This document shows positions 18,944 through 27,899 of a DNA stretch of 64,000 nt, piece by piece. The notes below the pieces were generated by a model. That model searched no databases. It was given only the letters and a program-made list of their open reading frames with translations, and had not been told where the DNA came from. The position numbers and the translations under genes were made by a program. The stretch's first letter is position 1. Every line of letters starts with the position of its first letter. The DNA is from Clostridium septicum (GTDB lineage Bacteria; Bacillota; Clostridia; Clostridiales; Clostridiaceae), in NCBI RefSeq assembly GCF_003606265.1, contig NZ_CP023671.1, positions 248,001-312,000 of the forward strand. The letters run 5' to 3'.

Positions 18944-20125
18944 TTATTTTTCTCCCTTCTTTAAATAGTCTTCCCATAATGGTGACATATTTCTTAATCT
19001 TTCTATAATTGGTGGTACAACTTCTATTACATAATCTACATCTTCTTCTGTAGAACCGTCTCCTAGTGTTAATCTTAATGATCCATGTGCTAATTCATGA
19101 GGTAATCCAATTGCAAGCAATACGTGAGATGGATCTAATGAACCTGAAGTACACGCACTTCCACTTGATGCACAAACACCTTCAAAATCTAATGATAGTA
19201 AAATTGATTCACCTTCTATAAATTCAAATGTAACATTGACATTTCCAGGTAATCTTTTATCTCCTCTTGGTCCATTTAATCTTGTATGAGGAACTTTTAA
19301 TAATCCATCTATAAGTTTATATCTTAAAGCCGTCATTTTCTTAGCATGTTCATCTAAGTTTTCTGTAGCTAACTCTATAGCTTTTCCAAGTCCTACTATA
19401 GCTGCTATATTTTCTGTTCCAGCTCTTCTTGCTCTTTCTTGTCCTCCACCATGAATTAAATTGTCAATCTTTATACCTTTTCTTACGTATAAAACACCTA
19501 TTCCTTTAGGTCCATAAATTTTATGTCCTGCTAGAGATAGTAAATCTATGTTCATTTCTTTAACATCTATTTTAACGTTTCCTACAGCTTGAACTGCATC
19601 TGTATGGAAGAATACCTTTCTTTCTCTACATATTTGACCAATTTCTTTTATTGGTTGAATAGTTCCAATTTCATTATTAGCAAACATAATTGAAACTAAG
19701 ATTGTTTTATCTGTTATTGCATTTTTTAACTCTTCTAAATCTATAAATCCTTCTTCATTTACATCAAGATATGTAACTTCAAAACCATTTTTCTCTAAAT
19801 ATTCACAAGTATGCAATACCGCATGGTGTTCTATTTTAGTAGTAATTATGTGATTACCTTTATTTTTATGTGCCCATGCAATTCCTTTTATAGCCCAGTT
19901 ATCAGCCTCTGATCCACCACCTGTAAAGTAAACTTCGTTTAAATCACAATTTAATGCCTTAGAAATTTTTTCTCTTCCACTATCTATAGCTTTTTTGGTT
20001 TCTCTTGATATTCCATAAAAAGATGATGGATTTCCAAATTTTTCAGTAAAATATGGCATCATTTCATCTAATACTTCTGGTTTTACATATGTTGTTGCTG
20101 CATAATCCATATATACAGTTTTCAT
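18944..20125 (-). CDS. iscS: Cysteine desulfurase IscS/NifS
   Basis: PLP enzyme that removes sulfur from cysteine as an enzyme-bound persulfide for Fe-S clusters and thiolated tRNA. 393 aa. The PLP lysine is in [14 protein letters not shown]. The [11 protein letters not shown] and [13 protein letters not shown] segments are near the N-terminus. The active-site cysteine loop [18 protein letters not shown] places it in the group I/IscS-like class. AGAGGAG lies 9 nt before the ATG. It is immediately downstream of iscR. Confidence 0.96.
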   Translation of the reverse strand: MKTVYMDYAATTYVKPEVLDEMMPYFTEKFGNPSSFYGISRETKKAIDSGREKISKALNCDLNEVYFTGGGSEADNWAIKGIAWAHKNKGNHIITTKIEHHAVLHTCEYLEKNGFEVTYLDVNEEGFIDLEELKNAITDKTILVSIMFANNEIGTIQPIKEIGQICRERKVFFHTDAVQAVGNVKIDVKEMNIDLLSLAGHKIYGPKGIGVLYVRKGIKIDNLIHGGGQERARRAGTENIAAIVGLGKAIELATENLDEHAKKMTALRYKLIDGLLKVPHTRLNGPRGDKRLPGNVNVTFEFIEGESILLSLDFEGVCASSGSACTSGSLDPSHVLLAIGLPHELAHGSLRLTLGDGSTEEDVDYVIEVVPPIIERLRNMSPLWEDYLKKGEK

Positions 20126-20127
20126 AT

Positions 20128-20580
20128 CTATTCACTCCTCTTTAAAAGTTTAATTTCATCATTTTTATTTTTTATGTTTGTATAATCATTAACTATATCT
20201 TGAAGAGTAATATTTTCCATTACTTCATCGATACTACTTTTAATTTTTTTCCATAAAAGTCTCGTTGCACAACAATCTATATTATTGCACTCTGCTCCTT
20301 CTATACAATCTGCTATTTCAATTGGGCCTTCTAATACATCCATTACATCAGCAACTTTTATTTCTGATGGCGCTTTATTTAAAACATATCCACCCTGAGC
20401 TCCTCTAATACTTTTTATAAGCCCTGCTTTTCTTAAAGGAGAAAATAATTGTTCTAAATAGTATTCAGATATATTTTGTCTTTGAGAAATAACCTTTATT
20501 GAAACTGGGGCATTTCCATAATGTATAGCAAGATCTACCATAGCTTTAACTCCATATCTTCCTTTTGTGGAAAGCTTCAT
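20128..20580 (-). CDS. iscR: Rrf2-family regulator IscR
   Basis: Winged-helix repressor, 150 aa, with the Rrf2 N-terminus [17 protein letters not shown]. Three or four cysteines lie between residues 93 and 108 ([14 protein letters not shown]), the position of the IscR [2Fe-2S] ligands. This favours IscR over the cluster-free CymR. As the first gene of the isc operon it probably senses Fe-S status and represses its own operon. AAGGGGTG precedes the ATG. Confidence 0.9.
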   Translation of the reverse strand: MKLSTKGRYGVKAMVDLAIHYGNAPVSIKVISQRQNISEYYLEQLFSPLRKAGLIKSIRGAQGGYVLNKAPSEIKVADVMDVLEGPIEIADCIEGAECNNIDCCATRLLWKKIKSSIDEVMENITLQDIVNDYTNIKNKNDEIKLLKRSE

Positions 20581-20626
20581 TTTATCACCCCTTAATGTTG
20601 ACTGTTTTACTAGACTTTATGTTTAT

Positions 20627-20655
20627 ATCTTAGCAAAACACTCTGTTATTGTCAA
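20627..20655 (-). promoter_or_regulatory. isc operon promoter
   Basis: Minus strand: TTGACA (20650-20655), 17-base spacer, TAAGAT (20627-20632), 47 bases before the iscR start. I do not see a convincing IscR-type operator beside it. Confidence 0.7.
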
Positions 20656-20695
20656 TAATCATTAACGATTATTTTTAATTAATTATTAACATCTT

Positions 20696-21940
20696 TTATT
20701 TTATTAGACTCCAATACTTTTTTAAACTTTCTTCATATTTATTTTTTTGAGGGTTATAGTATTTAACTTCTTTTATTTCATTAGGTATATACTGTTGTTT
20801 TACATAGTTATTGTCGTAATCATGGGGATATTTATATCCTTTAACACCTAACTCTTTAGCTCCACTATAATGTGCATCCTTTAAATATTGTGGTATATCT
20901 CCTATATTTTTATTCTCTAAATCATCCATTGCATTTTTTATAGCTAAATAAGCACTATTTGATTTAGGTAATGTAGCTAAATAAATTACTAATTCTGATA
21001 AAATAATCTGGGCTTCTGGAAGTCCTACTTTTAAAGCAAGTTCTATTCCTGAATTAACAACTGTTAAAGCATTAGGATGTGCAAGTCCTATATCTTCAGC
21101 AGCTATAACTGATATTCTTCTTATTATAGCTGTTAAATTTCCACTTTTAATTAGTCTAGCTAAATAATGTATAGAGGCATTTTCATCACTTCCTCTAATA
21201 CTTTTTTGAAGAGCGCTTAATAAATTATAAAATTCATCTCCTGTAGCATCAGCTCTCATATGTGATTGGTTTAGAGATTCTATATAGTTAACAGTTATTT
21301 CTTTTTTATTTGTAAGCTGAGAGTTTATAGCAAGTTCTAAAATATTATAAGCTTTTCTATAATCCCCTTGAGATATATCTCCTATATAACTTAAAGCTTC
21401 TTTTGAATATTCTACATCTACATCCTCATTTATAAGCTTATTTATTGCTTTTTCTAAGCCTATAATTACATCTGATGATTCTAATTGCTTAAAGTTAAAT
21501 ATATTACACCTACTTATAATTGCTTTATGTATAGCAAAGTATGGGTTCTCTGTTGTACTTGCTATCAATGTAACTCTACCATTTTCTATAAATTCCAATA
21601 AAGCCTGTTGTTGCTTTTTGCTAAAATGCTGAATTTCATCTATATAAATCACTACTCCATTATAATTAAGTAAACTGTCTAAACTTGATGTAATTTCTTG
21701 AATATCTTTAACTGAAGCTGTTGTAGCATTTAGCTTATAGAATTTTCTATCTGCATAATTAGCCATTATATTAGCTAAAGTAGTTTTTCCAGTTCCAGGT
21801 GGTCCATATAATATACAGTTAGGAATTATCTTTCTGCTTATCAAATTATATAACGGCTTTCCTTTTCCTATAATATGCCTTTGTCCAACAAAGTCATCTA
21901 AAGTACTAGGTCTCATTAACTCTGCTAAAGGTTTATACAT
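20696..21940 (-). CDS. rarA: Replication-associated recombination ATPase RarA (MgsA)
   Basis: AAA+ ATPase of the clamp-loader type that acts at stalled forks. 414 aa. Walker A is YGPPGTGKTTLANIMA and Walker B is VVIYIDEIQHFSKKQQ. Sensor 1 is STTENPYFAIHKAIISRC. The C-terminal tetramerisation region includes the family stretch AEDIGLAHPNAL and YPHDYDNNYVKQQY. It follows the small lipoprotein gene by 24 bases and precedes iscR. B. subtilis likewise has rarA (yrvN) beside the Rrf2 regulator gene cymR. Confidence 0.95.
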   Translation of the reverse strand: MYKPLAELMRPSTLDDFVGQRHIIGKGKPLYNLISRKIIPNCILYGPPGTGKTTLANIMANYADRKFYKLNATTASVKDIQEITSSLDSLLNYNGVVIYIDEIQHFSKKQQQALLEFIENGRVTLIASTTENPYFAIHKAIISRCNIFNFKQLESSDVIIGLEKAINKLINEDVDVEYSKEALSYIGDISQGDYRKAYNILELAINSQLTNKKEITVNYIESLNQSHMRADATGDEFYNLLSALQKSIRGSDENASIHYLARLIKSGNLTAIIRRISVIAAEDIGLAHPNALTVVNSGIELALKVGLPEAQIILSELVIYLATLPKSNSAYLAIKNAMDDLENKNIGDIPQYLKDAHYSGAKELGVKGYKYPHDYDNNYVKQQYIPNEIKEVKYYNPQKNKYEESLKKYWSLIK

Positions 21941-21964
21941 TTTATCACTCTTTCTTAGTTTCTT

Positions 21965-22450
21965 TTATTTAAAATCTTTATTATTTTCTATAGCTTTATC
22001 CAAACTTTCATATTCTTTAAAACTTTCTATATAATACTTATTGGAATTTTTAGTTAAAACTATTTCTACTGGAACATTTTCCCCTTCTGCCTCGTCTCTT
22101 TCCTCTTCATGTCCATGTACCTCTTTAGCTTTAGCTACCATATTAAGTACCATACATACCCTGTATTTCTCATTTTCTTTTTTTATACTTCTTATTGTAC
22201 TTTCATACTTTTCTAAAGATGCATCTCCTAAATATGTAGAATAAAAAGATACATAGTTAACAATATTAAAGTTAACTTTACTTATATATTTACTTACTGT
22301 ATCATCATATCCTTTATCATAAGATAACACTAAATCTATAGTTTCTTTAATTTTTTTATTCTCACTATTTGATACTATAGATGTACATCCTGTAAACAAA
22401 AGTGAAATTATCATTAAAACACCTACAGTTTTAATTACCATTCTTTTCAT
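21965..22450 (-). CDS. Small lipoprotein of unknown function
   Basis: 161 aa. It starts with a lysine/arginine-containing signal sequence and a lipobox LLFTGC at about residue 22, so it is predicted to be attached to the outer membrane face by a lipidated cysteine. The rest is charged, with an acidic histidine-containing patch (VHGHEEERDEAEGE) about residues 113-126. No family is recognised. It probably shares a transcript with rarA. Confidence 0.65.
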   Translation of the reverse strand: MKRMVIKTVGVLMIISLLFTGCTSIVSNSENKKIKETIDLVLSYDKGYDDTVSKYISKVNFNIVNYVSFYSTYLGDASLEKYESTIRSIKKENEKYRVCMVLNMVAKAKEVHGHEEERDEAEGENVPVEIVLTKNSNKYYIESFKEYESLDKAIENNKDFK

Positions 22451-22536
22451 TTTACTAAAACCCCTTTTTATAAAAATTCACTTATATTATATAATATCAC
22501 AACTTTTATTATGTCATATATTTTATTAAATAAAAA

Positions 22537-22570
22537 TAAGAGATTTTCTAAAATTATAGAAAATCTCTTA
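22537..22570 (-). terminator. Rho-independent terminator after adhE
   Basis: Hairpin with arms AAGAGATTTTCTA and TAGAAAATCTCTT, small loop, then ATTTTTATTT on the minus strand. Confidence 0.88.
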
Positions 22571-22597
22571 CATATATTATTTTAAGATAAATTAATC

Positions 22598-25222
22598 TTA
22601 TTTATTTTTCTTCTTTGTTTCCTTTACAGGTGCCTTTGGAGCTTCAAAAGAATTAATGTATAATTGCTTAATTTCGCTCATTAATGGGTATCTTGGGTTA
22701 GCTCCTGTACATTGATCATCAAATGCTTGCTCAACCATTTCATCTAATGTAGCATAGAAGTTTTGTTCGCTTACTCCTGCTTCCTTTATAGTCTTAGGCA
22801 TTCCAACTTTAGCTTGTAGGTCTTCTATAGCCTTAATTAATAATTCAACCTTTTCAGCATCAGTATTTCCACCTAATTGTAGGTAATCAGCAATTCTAGC
22901 ATATCTCCATGCTGCATTTGGATACTTATATTGCGCAAATGCTGCTTGCTTAGTTGGAGCATCTGTAGCATTGAATCTTATAACTTCATTTAATAATAAT
23001 GAGTTAGCCATACCGTGTGGTAAGTGATGGAATGCACCTAATTTATGTGCCATTGAGTGGCAAATTCCTAAGAATGCATTAGCAAATGCTATACCAGCTA
23101 TTGATGAAGCATGAGCCATTTTTTCTCTTGCCTTAACATTTGTAGTTCCTTCATTATAAGCATCTGGTAAGTATTTAAATACTAATCTTATAGCTTCTAA
23201 CGCTAAACCATTTGTATATTCTGAAGCTAAAACTGATACGTATGCTTCTATAGCATGAACTAATACGTCAATTCCTGAACATGAAGTTAATCCCTTTGGC
23301 ATACTCATCATAAGTTCAGCATCAACTATAGCCATATCTGGAGTTAGTTCATAATCTGCAAGTGGATATTTAACTCCTGTTTGTTCGTCAGTTATAACTG
23401 CAAATGGAGTAACTTCTGATCCTGTACCTGCTGAAGTTGGTACTGCTACCATCATAGCTTTTTCACCCATAGTTGGGAACTTGTAAACTCTCTTTCTTAT
23501 ATCCATGAATCTCATAGCTAAATCTTCGAATCTAACTTCTGGATGTTCGTACATAACCCACATAATCTTAGCAGCATCCATTGGTGATCCACCACCTAAT
23601 GAAATTATTACATCTGGTTGGAATGCAAGCATTGCTTCTGCACCCTTCTTAGCTGCCTTTAAAGTTGGATCTGGTTCAACTTCTGAGAATACTCTAAAGT
23701 CCATTCCAAATCTTTCTAATACGTTAGTAATATGATTTGTATATCCTAGTTCAGCTAAAACCTTATCTGTAACTATAAATACTTTCTTTTTACCCATTTC
23801 ATGTAATTCTTGAAGAGCTATTGGTAAACAACCATATTTAAAGTAAGTCTTTTCTGGAACTCTAAACCAAAGCATATTTTCTCTCCTTTCAGCAACACTC
23901 TTGATGTTTATTAAGTGCTTAGGACCAACGTTTTCTGAAACTGAGTTTCCACCCCATGATCCACATCCTAATGTTAATGATGGTGCTAATCTAAAGTTGA
24001 ATACATCCCCGATAGCTCCTTGTGATGCTGGCATATTTATTAAAGTTCTTGCAGTCTTCATAGCCGCTCCGAATGCTGCAATTCTTTCTGTTGATTTAAC
24101 TTGGTCTGTATATAATACTGAAGTATGACCCATACCACCTAATTCTATTAATCTACAAGCCTTAGTTAAAGCTTCATCGAAAGATTTAACTTTATACATA
24201 GCTAATACTGGTGATAATTTTTCATGTGAGAATGGTTCTTCTAATTCAACTGATTCAACTTCTCCAACTAAAACCTTAGCTGATGTTGGAACCTTAACTC
24301 CAGCCATTTCAGCAATCTTATAAGCTGATTGACCAACCATATTAGCATTTAAGCCACCTTTTTCATTTAATATTATCTTTCTAACCTTATCTATTTCTTC
24401 ACCCTTTAAGATGTAAGCTCCTCTTTCAGCTAATTCCTTCTTAACTGCATCATATATTGAATCCATAACTAATATACTTTGTTCTGATGCACAAATTACA
24501 CCGTTATCGAAAGTCTTTGAAAGAAGTATTGAGTTTACAGCCATCTTAATGTGAGCTGTTTCATCTATAATTGCTGGAGTGTTTCCTGCTCCAACTCCTA
24601 AAGCTGGTCTTCCTGATGAATAAGCTGACTTAACCATTGCAGGGCCACCTGTAGCAAGAATTATATCTGATTCTCTCATAACATTTTGTGATAATTCAAC
24701 TGAAGGTTCATCTATCCAAGCAATTATTCCTTCTGGAGCTCCTGCTTTAACTGCTGCTTCTAACACTATCTTAGCTGCTGCTATTGTAGCATGTTTAGCT
24801 CTTGGATGAGGTGATATAATTATTGCATTTCTAGTCTTTAAAGCTATTAAAGTTTTAAATATAGCTGTTGAAGTTGGGTTTGTAGTTGGAACTATAGCCG
24901 CTATAACTCCTATTGGTTCTGCAACTTTAGTAATACCGAAAGTATGATCTTCTTCTATAACTCCACAAGTTTTCATATCCTTGTATTGGTTATATATATA
25001 TTCAGCTGCAAAGTGGTTCTTTATAACCTTATCTTCTACTATTCCCATTCCGCTTTCTTCTACTGCCATTTTAGCTAATTTAATTCTGTTATCATTAGCT
25101 GCCATAGCCGCTTGTCTAAAGATTTCATCAACTTGTTCTTGAGTGTATGTAGCAAACACTTTTTGTGCTGCCCTAAGTTCTTTAATTCTTTGAGTTAACT
25201 CTTGTGCATTTGTAACTGCCAT
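22598..25222 (-). CDS. adhE: Bifunctional acetaldehyde-CoA / alcohol dehydrogenase AdhE
   Basis: Converts acetyl-CoA to acetaldehyde and then ethanol, reoxidising two NADH during fermentation. 874 aa, the standard fusion. The N-terminal aldehyde dehydrogenase half (to about residue 440) has its catalytic Cys in FDNGVICASEQS (about 245). The C-terminal iron alcohol dehydrogenase half has GGGSPMDAAK and the iron-binding histidines in HAIEAYVS and CHSMAHKLGAFHHLPHG. The product can form spirosomes as in other bacteria. AGGAGGAAT precedes the ATG. It is a stand-alone unit with a consensus promoter and Rex-like sites upstream, which fits NADH/NAD control. Confidence 0.97.
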   Translation of the reverse strand: MAVTNAQELTQRIKELRAAQKVFATYTQEQVDEIFRQAAMAANDNRIKLAKMAVEESGMGIVEDKVIKNHFAAEYIYNQYKDMKTCGVIEEDHTFGITKVAEPIGVIAAIVPTTNPTSTAIFKTLIALKTRNAIIISPHPRAKHATIAAAKIVLEAAVKAGAPEGIIAWIDEPSVELSQNVMRESDIILATGGPAMVKSAYSSGRPALGVGAGNTPAIIDETAHIKMAVNSILLSKTFDNGVICASEQSILVMDSIYDAVKKELAERGAYILKGEEIDKVRKIILNEKGGLNANMVGQSAYKIAEMAGVKVPTSAKVLVGEVESVELEEPFSHEKLSPVLAMYKVKSFDEALTKACRLIELGGMGHTSVLYTDQVKSTERIAAFGAAMKTARTLINMPASQGAIGDVFNFRLAPSLTLGCGSWGGNSVSENVGPKHLINIKSVAERRENMLWFRVPEKTYFKYGCLPIALQELHEMGKKKVFIVTDKVLAELGYTNHITNVLERFGMDFRVFSEVEPDPTLKAAKKGAEAMLAFQPDVIISLGGGSPMDAAKIMWVMYEHPEVRFEDLAMRFMDIRKRVYKFPTMGEKAMMVAVPTSAGTGSEVTPFAVITDEQTGVKYPLADYELTPDMAIVDAELMMSMPKGLTSCSGIDVLVHAIEAYVSVLASEYTNGLALEAIRLVFKYLPDAYNEGTTNVKAREKMAHASSIAGIAFANAFLGICHSMAHKLGAFHHLPHGMANSLLLNEVIRFNATDAPTKQAAFAQYKYPNAAWRYARIADYLQLGGNTDAEKVELLIKAIEDLQAKVGMPKTIKEAGVSEQNFYATLDEMVEQAFDDQCTGANPRYPLMSEIKQLYINSFEAPKAPVKETKKKNK

Positions 25223-25311
25223 TGTTATTCCTCCTACAAATATATAAATTTTATTTTTATCGTTTTATTATTTATTATTTTCTCCATCAATTTCTTATTG
25301 ACTACAAGTTA

Positions 25312-25340
25312 ATTGTATTAGATTGTTTATTTTTTGTCAA
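25312..25340 (-). promoter_or_regulatory. adhE promoter with overlapping Rex-like element
   Basis: Minus strand: TTGACA (25335-25340), 17-base spacer, TACAAT (25312-25317). On the + strand, 25323-25340 reads TTGTTTATTTTTTGTCAA, which matches the Rex half-sites TTGTTAA/TTAACAA at 11 of 14 positions with the correct 4-base spacing. Binding there would cover the -35 region. Confidence 0.65.
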
Positions 25341-25408
25341 TCTTTTTTGGTAAATTTTTTTCTAATTATTTTTTGAAAACTTTTAGATAATAAATCAAAT
25401 TACCTTCA

Positions 25409-25467
25409 AGCGGGGAAAATAGCCATTTATTTCAACCCATTAACCCGCTATCAGTCTTATTTTTCCC
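25409..25467. other. GC-rich overlapping dyads upstream of adhE
   Basis: Two inverted repeats share one strand segment: AGCGGG (25409-25414) with CCCGCT (25444-25449), and GGGAAAA (from 25413) with TTTTCCC (25461-25467). Because they share the G run, the two pairings compete. This is the only GC-rich island in the 486-base region between adhE and the next gene. It lies upstream of the proximal adhE promoter, so it is either a protein-binding site or part of a longer alternative leader. Confidence 0.5.
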
Positions 25468-25555
25468 TATTGTAATGATATTATTCTACATTTTTATTTT
25501 TTTGTATATTCTGATTATTCTCTTTTTTCTAAATTGTTTCCCTAAGTATATTTTA

Positions 25556-25576
25556 TTGTTAACAAAGATTTAACAA
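25556..25576. promoter_or_regulatory. Imperfectly spaced Rex-like dyad upstream of adhE
   Basis: The half-sites TTGTTAA and TTAACAA both match the Rex consensus, but are 7 bases apart rather than 4. It could be a low-affinity site or unrelated. Confidence 0.35.
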
Positions 25577-25605
25577 TAAAGTTTTTTACTATTTTAAGTT
25601 TTTTA

Positions 25606-25623
25606 TTGTTATTATTATAACAA
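25606..25623. promoter_or_regulatory. Rex-type operator palindrome
   Basis: TTGTTATTATTATAACAA is an 18-bp palindrome with the Rex architecture (7-base arms, 4-base centre). It differs from the consensus TTGTTAA-N4-TTAACAA only at the innermost base of each arm. It lies about 290 bases upstream of the adhE -10, so it would need looping or a distal promoter. Confidence 0.5.
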
Positions 25624-25670
25624 TGTTGTGGATATTTTCTCCATATTGTAAAATTAAAAACTTTAGTAAA

Positions 25671-25704
25671 ATAAAAGGTAAGGATTTTTAATCCTTACCT
25701 TTTA
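25671..25704 (-). terminator. Rho-independent terminator after the hutP-like gene
   Basis: Arms AAAAGGTAAGGATT and AATCCTTACCTTTT with a 3-4 nt loop, followed by ATTTTAC on the minus strand. It insulates adhE from the upstream gene. Confidence 0.85.
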
Positions 25705-25708
25705 TTTA

Positions 25709-26122
25709 TTACATAGAAATTGCTCTATGTCCTATTCCTATAACAACTTCATCTAAATGTAACAATCCTACACTTAAAAATATACATACACTTAAATGTT
25801 CACCTTTTCTAGCAATTCCAATTTTACCACCAACATTTTGCCCACTTGCTCTATTCCATACCTGCATAAGAGCATCCCTAGTTGCCCCAATTATTCCACC
25901 TTCATGTAAATGCTCTTCTCTTATTACACCATTTCTCTTAGATGCAACTAAAGCTCTTTCTAAAATTTTAGAAGTAGATTCATTAATATTTCCTCCAATA
26001 TTAACTGCAGTAACTAGGAAACCTTCTTTTTTAAAGTCTATTTTTAGTATTTCTTCTTCTTCTCTAGATGAAATAGCCATTTTAGTTGCTATTTTGGCAA
26101 CTTCTAAACTATTATTACCCAT
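25709..26122 (-). CDS. HutP family RNA-binding antiterminator homologue
   Basis: 137 aa. It aligns by eye with B. subtilis HutP, an L-histidine- and Mg2+-dependent antiterminator. The shared features are a central KRNGVIREEHLHEGGIIGATRDAL, matching the region with the metal-ligand histidines, and the ending VVIGIGHRAIS, like the HutP ending GVGINHIS. The histidine positions are conserved, although similarity elsewhere is moderate. No histidine-utilisation genes are in the window, so its RNA target is unknown. The ATG at 26122 has GAGAGGT about 9 nt upstream. It stands alone between two terminators. Confidence 0.78.
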   Translation of the reverse strand: MGNNSLEVAKIATKMAISSREEEEILKIDFKKEGFLVTAVNIGGNINESTSKILERALVASKRNGVIREEHLHEGGIIGATRDALMQVWNRASGQNVGGKIGIARKGEHLSVCIFLSVGLLHLDEVVIGIGHRAISM

Positions 26123-26186
26123 AAACAAAATACCTCTCTAACTTATTTTACTTTCCATAATAATAACATACTTTTTTAATCATAAA

Positions 26187-26217
26187 AAGAAAAACAGCTA
26201 ATTTTGCTGTTTTTCTT
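26187..26217 (-). terminator. Rho-independent terminator of the fatty-acid operon
   Basis: Perfect hairpin AAGAAAAACAGC / GCTGTTTTTCTT with a 7-nt loop, followed by TTTTTATG on the minus strand. It begins inside the accA stop codon. Confidence 0.88.
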
Positions 26218-27031
26218 AATTGAAATTCCCTATATTTCTAAACTTTTGATATCGTTCATTTAAAAGAGCTTCTATTTCCTTTTCTTTTAGTTCTTTTATA
26301 TATTCTAAAAGTTCCTTTTTAATTCCAAGAGCCATTCTTATTTTGTGCTTGTGTGCTCCGCCTCTTGGTTCTCTTATAACTTTATCTATTACTTTAAATT
26401 CTTTTAAGTCTTGAGCCGTTATTTTCATCACTTCTGCCGCTTCTTTTGCTTTACTTCCATCCTTCCAAAGAATAGATGCAAAACCTTCTGGAGATAAAAT
26501 AGAATATATCGAATGTTCTAGCATTAAAACTTTATCTGCAACTGCCAGTGCTAATGCACCTCCACTTCCACCTTCTCCAATAACAATAGAAATAATTGGA
26601 GTTTTTAATCTACTCATCTCCATTAAATTTTGTGCAATGGCTTGACCTTGCCCTCTTTCTTCAGCTCCAACTCCACAAAAAGCTCCTGGAGTATCTATAA
26701 AACAAATTACAGGTCTTTTAAATTTTTCAGCTTGCTTCATAAGCCTTAATGCCTTTCTATATCCTTCTGGATTTGGCATTCCAAAATTTCTTTCTAAATT
26801 TTCTTTAGTATTTTCACCTTTATTAATTGCAATAACAGTAACACTTTCATTATTAATTGAGGCTATTCCACCTATTATAGCCTTATCATCACCAAAGTTT
26901 CTATCTCCATGTAATTCAATAAAATTTTCGAAAATATTATCTATATAAAACTTTCCATTAGGTCTGTCTTTATGTCTTGCAACATTTACCTTATCCCAAA
27001 CAGATATACTTCTAATTAATTCCCTACTCAT
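26216..27031 (-). CDS. accA: Acetyl-CoA carboxylase carboxyltransferase subunit alpha
   Basis: Half of the carboxyltransferase that moves CO2 from biotin to acetyl-CoA, giving malonyl-CoA. 271 aa. Typical segments are [19 protein letters not shown], the oxyanion-region [20 protein letters not shown] and [17 protein letters not shown]. The ATG at 27031 overlaps the accD stop by 8 bases and has GGAGGTG 6 nt upstream, inside accD. An in-frame ATG 15 bases earlier lies over that site. It is the last gene of the operon. Confidence 0.96.
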   Translation of the reverse strand: MSRELIRSISVWDKVNVARHKDRPNGKFYIDNIFENFIELHGDRNFGDDKAIIGGIASINNESVTVIAINKGENTKENLERNFGMPNPEGYRKALRLMKQAEKFKRPVICFIDTPGAFCGVGAEERGQGQAIAQNLMEMSRLKTPIISIVIGEGGSGGALALAVADKVLMLEHSIYSILSPEGFASILWKDGSKAKEAAEVMKITAQDLKEFKVIDKVIREPRGGAHKHKIRMALGIKKELLEYIKELKEKEIEALLNERYQKFRNIGNFN

Positions 27032-27899
27032 TATTTTCACCTCCATGAAGACATAATATCTTATAAAGTTGCCCTCTTAGGTTTTTTCTTTCAACAATTG
27101 CATCAACAAATCCTTTTTCTAGTAGGAACTCTGCACTTTGAAAATCATCTGGAAGAGTTTCTTTTATAGTATTTTCAATAACTCTCCTACCTGCAAATCC
27201 TATTAAAGCATTAGGCTCACTTAATATAATATCTCCTTCCATAGCAAAACTTGCAGTTACCCCTCCTGTAGTAGGATCTGTTAAAACAGTTATATAAAGT
27301 AACCCTTTATCATCATGCTTTGCAAGTGCTGCTGATACTTTTGCCATTTGCATAAGAGAAAATATCCCCTCTTGCATTCTAGCTCCACCTGAAGTTGTAA
27401 ATATCACCATAGGAAGATTTCTATCTGTTGCAAGTTCAACTATTCTAGTTATTTTTTCACCTACTGCACTCCCCATACTTCCCATCATAAAATAGCTATC
27501 CATAATAGCTACTGCAATTTCTATATCATTTATTTTTCCTACTCCTGTAATTACAGCTTCTTTGTTTCCTGATGAAACTATACCTTTTTTTATTTTCTCT
27601 TCATATCCTTTAAAATTCAAAGGATTTCTGGTAACTATTTCATAAAAAAATTCTTTAAATGATCCCTTATCAAATAATTGATTTATTCTTTCCTTAGCAT
27701 TTATTCTAAAATGAAATCCACATTTAGTGCATACATTAAAATTAGACTCTAGATCCTCTGTGTAAATCATACTTGCACACTTATCACATTTGGTCCACAT
27801 TCCTGATGGAATATTAGGCTTTTCATCAAATTCAGTAGTATCAAAAGTTACTTTACTTACAGTTGCATATTGATTTTTTTTAAATAAGTCCTTAAGCAT
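27024..27899 (-). CDS. accD: Acetyl-CoA carboxylase carboxyltransferase subunit beta
   Basis: Partner of AccA. 291 aa. The N-terminal zinc ribbon has two CxxC pairs ([11 protein letters not shown] and [10 protein letters not shown]) near residues 38-60. The carboxyltransferase fold has [12 protein letters not shown] and [13 protein letters not shown]. It overlaps the accC end by 8 bases and the accA start by 8 bases, so the three are translationally linked. GGTGAAG in the accC tail serves as its ribosome-binding site. Confidence 0.96.
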   Translation of the reverse strand: MLKDLFKKNQYATVSKVTFDTTEFDEKPNIPSGMWTKCDKCASMIYTEDLESNFNVCTKCGFHFRINAKERINQLFDKGSFKEFFYEIVTRNPLNFKGYEEKIKKGIVSSGNKEAVITGVGKINDIEIAVAIMDSYFMMGSMGSAVGEKITRIVELATDRNLPMVIFTTSGGARMQEGIFSLMQMAKVSAALAKHDDKGLLYITVLTDPTTGGVTASFAMEGDIILSEPNALIGFAGRRVIENTIKETLPDDFQSAEFLLEKGFVDAIVERKNLRGQLYKILCLHGGENNE

